Positions 5,995-7,204 of a stretch of 7,204 bases of DNA are shown here, piece by piece. Position 1 is the stretch's first letter; each line of letters begins with the position of its first letter. A model generated the notes under the pieces. The model did not search any database. It was not told the DNA's origin and worked only from the letters and a program-made list of their open reading frames with translations. This DNA is from CAZEYT01 sp964516295 (GTDB taxonomy: Bacteria; Verrucomicrobiota; Verrucomicrobiia; Chthoniobacterales; Terrimicrobiaceae), in contig CAZEYT010000112.1 of assembly GCA_964516295.1 (NCBI GenBank), forward strand, positions 1-7,204. Reading direction: 5' to 3'. The translations under genes were made by a program, and so were the position numbers.

Positions 5995-7139
5995 GCCTGT
6001 TCGAAAACGAGGCCGCACGCCTGGAGGCGTTCCCAGTCGCGCGGGAGCGGATTTTTTTGGGTCATGCCGGGGTGACGATCCTGCCCAAGTGTGCGGCGGA
6101 TGCCATGTGTGCGCATGTCCGAGCGGGCTCGCTGCACCATCAGGAATTTGGCGACGTACTTCGCGATGTGAACCGGGCGCGGGTGGTCTGTGCGTCGTTG
6201 ATCGGGTCGGATGCCTCCGAAATCGCGCTGCTCGGGCCTACATCGCTTGGTCTGAGTCTTTTTGCCAACGGCCTCGACTGGCAGCCGGGCGATGAACTGC
6301 TCTACTATGGCGATGATTACCCGGCGAACGTCTACCCGTGGACAGCCCTTGCTCCGCGGGGAGTGGTCGCCCGGAAGTTGACCACGGCAATCCCGGGGCG
6401 CATCACACCGGAGATCGTCGAGGCAGCGCTCACGCCGCGCACCCGCCTCGTCGCACTGGCGTCCTGCCATTTTCTCACCGGCTGGCGGATCGATGTCGAT
6501 GCGATCGGAAAGCTCCTCCGCTCGCGGGGCGTTCTTTTCTCCGTGGATGCAATCCAGACGCTCGGAGCCGCCCCGCTCAGCGTCGAGCATGTGGATTTCC
6601 TGAGCGCCGATGCCCACAAATGGATGCTCGGACCGCTCGCGATCGGGATCGTTTATGTGAAGAAGGAGAATTTTGAAAAGTGCCGCCCGACGTTGCTCGG
6701 GGCGTGGAATGTGCGCTCGCCGGATTTTCTTTCGCAGGACAAAATCGTCTTCGAGGAGACGGCACGACGTTACGAGCCCGGCGTGTTGAACATCGCGGGA
6801 CTCTACGGCATGAAGGCCTCACTCGACATGCTCCTCGGCCACGGCATTTCTAATGTGCAGGCGGCGATTCTTGATGTCCGCGACTATCTCGAAGGACGCC
6901 TGCGCGGGGAGGGTTTTGAATTTCTCTCGCCGGACGCCGCCGAGCCGCTCCGCTCGGGAATCCTTACTGCCCGCCATCCCGCGAAGCCCTCGCCCGGCCT
7001 TTTCCAAAAACTCGAGCAGGCCCGCATCAGCGCCTCGCTCCGGACGTCGCGCGATGGAGCGCAGTGGCTGCGCTTCAGCCCCCACTTCTACAACACCCGC
7101 GACGAAATGGACCGTGTCGTGGCGGCTCTGCGAACCTGA
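5991..7139 (+). CDS. Class V aminotransferase-fold PLP enzyme, not a canonical cysteine desulfurase
   Basis: A 382-residue PLP enzyme of fold type I, class V family (the group of cysteine desulfurases, isopenicillin N epimerase and kynureninase). The N-terminal substrate segment is FLGHAGVTILP (22-32). GPTSLGLSL (82-90) is the cofactor phosphate region. The loop FSVDAIQTLGA (183-193) carries Asp186, expected to hold the PLP nitrogen, and Gln189. Schiff-base Lys210 lies in SADAHKWMLGP (205-215). The C-terminal part ends with LRTSRDGAQWLRFSPHFYNTRDEMDRVVAAL, typical of the family. In SufS-type desulfurases a catalytic Cys sits in a loop before this C-terminal part; here ISASLRTSRDG has none, so sulfur transfer is unlikely. 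The substrate cannot be named. The GTG start overlaps the stop of the RelE-fold gene (GTGA) and has no ribosome site visible, so the two are probably translated together. No terminator is apparent after the TGA. Confidence 0.9.
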   Translation: MSLFENEAARLEAFPVARERIFLGHAGVTILPKCAADAMCAHVRAGSLHHQEFGDVLRDVNRARVVCASLIGSDASEIALLGPTSLGLSLFANGLDWQPGDELLYYGDDYPANVYPWTALAPRGVVARKLTTAIPGRITPEIVEAALTPRTRLVALASCHFLTGWRIDVDAIGKLLRSRGVLFSVDAIQTLGAAPLSVEHVDFLSADAHKWMLGPLAIGIVYVKKENFEKCRPTLLGAWNVRSPDFLSQDKIVFEETARRYEPGVLNIAGLYGMKASLDMLLGHGISNVQAAILDVRDYLEGRLRGEGFEFLSPDAAEPLRSGILTARHPAKPSPGLFQKLEQARISASLRTSRDGAQWLRFSPHFYNTRDEMDRVVAALRT

Positions 7140-7204
7140 GTTTAACCCCAATACTGTTTACTTAGAAGATCCTTGATGGATTGTCTGTGGTATTTTGCGC
7201 CCGG
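7140..7204. other. AT-rich right-edge intergenic sequence
   Basis: By direct count 24 of 61 bases in 7140-7200 are G or C, well below the surrounding genes. It is probably the promoter side of a gene lying beyond the window or the 3' untranslated end of the aminotransferase message. I find neither a hairpin with a T-run nor a convincing -35/-10 pair. Confidence 0.4.

Noticed and set aside
5823..6617. A 264-codon minus-strand open frame opposite the aminotransferase
   Set aside because: The translation is Arg-rich with no motif, and the plus strand carries an intact PLP enzyme here.
1..7204. CRISPR array, insertion sequence or defence island
   Set aside because: No regularly spaced repeats, transposase, terminal inverted repeats of an insertion sequence, or nuclease/helicase defence genes are visible.

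Overview
The window looks like ordinary chromosomal DNA from a GC-rich bacterium. It holds seven protein genes and one tRNA, all with bacterial housekeeping or stress-related functions. The long open antisense frames and the preference for codons ending in G or C fit a high-GC genome. SecG has the form seen in Gram-negative bacteria: two membrane spans and a GLGAAFGGG-type loop. SecG, the FabG-like reductase and the AraC/methyltransferase fusion together remind me of Verrucomicrobiota, but that is an impression from family resemblance, not a proof. Several genes lack a clear Shine-Dalgarno sequence.

Layout, left to right. (1) Positions 1-676, minus strand: a FabG-type 3-oxoacyl-ACP reductase whose last 24 or so residues run off the left edge. 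(2) Divergent from it, plus strand: a small four-span DoxX-family membrane protein (843-1211), then a fusion of an AraC-type DNA-binding domain to an O6-alkylguanine-DNA alkyltransferase (1265-2179). (3) A tRNA-Ser(GGA) gene at 2198-2282, whose likely promoter lies inside the last codons of the preceding gene. (4) About 340 bases (2283-2624) with no supportable gene. (5) A minus-strand operon transcribed secG, panC, nadB (5523 down to 2625); panC and nadB overlap by four bases (ATGA). (6) Divergent from secG, plus strand: a small RelE/ParE-fold protein (5632-5994) whose stop overlaps the start of a class V aminotransferase (5991-7139) by four bases (GTGA). The right edge (7140-7204) is AT-rich and has no gene.

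How the genes fit together. The secG-panC-nadB unit joins a protein-export subunit to one step each of pantothenate/CoA and NAD synthesis. The fabG gene probably belongs to a fatty-acid synthesis cluster that continues to the left. The DoxX and alkyltransferase genes lie 53 bases apart and may form a stress-response pair. No mobile element, CRISPR array, phage gene or clear defence island is visible. The arrangement that least matches a standard pattern is the toxin-fold gene with no antitoxin, translationally coupled to a PLP enzyme. It may be a domesticated toxin fold rather than a toxin-antitoxin system.
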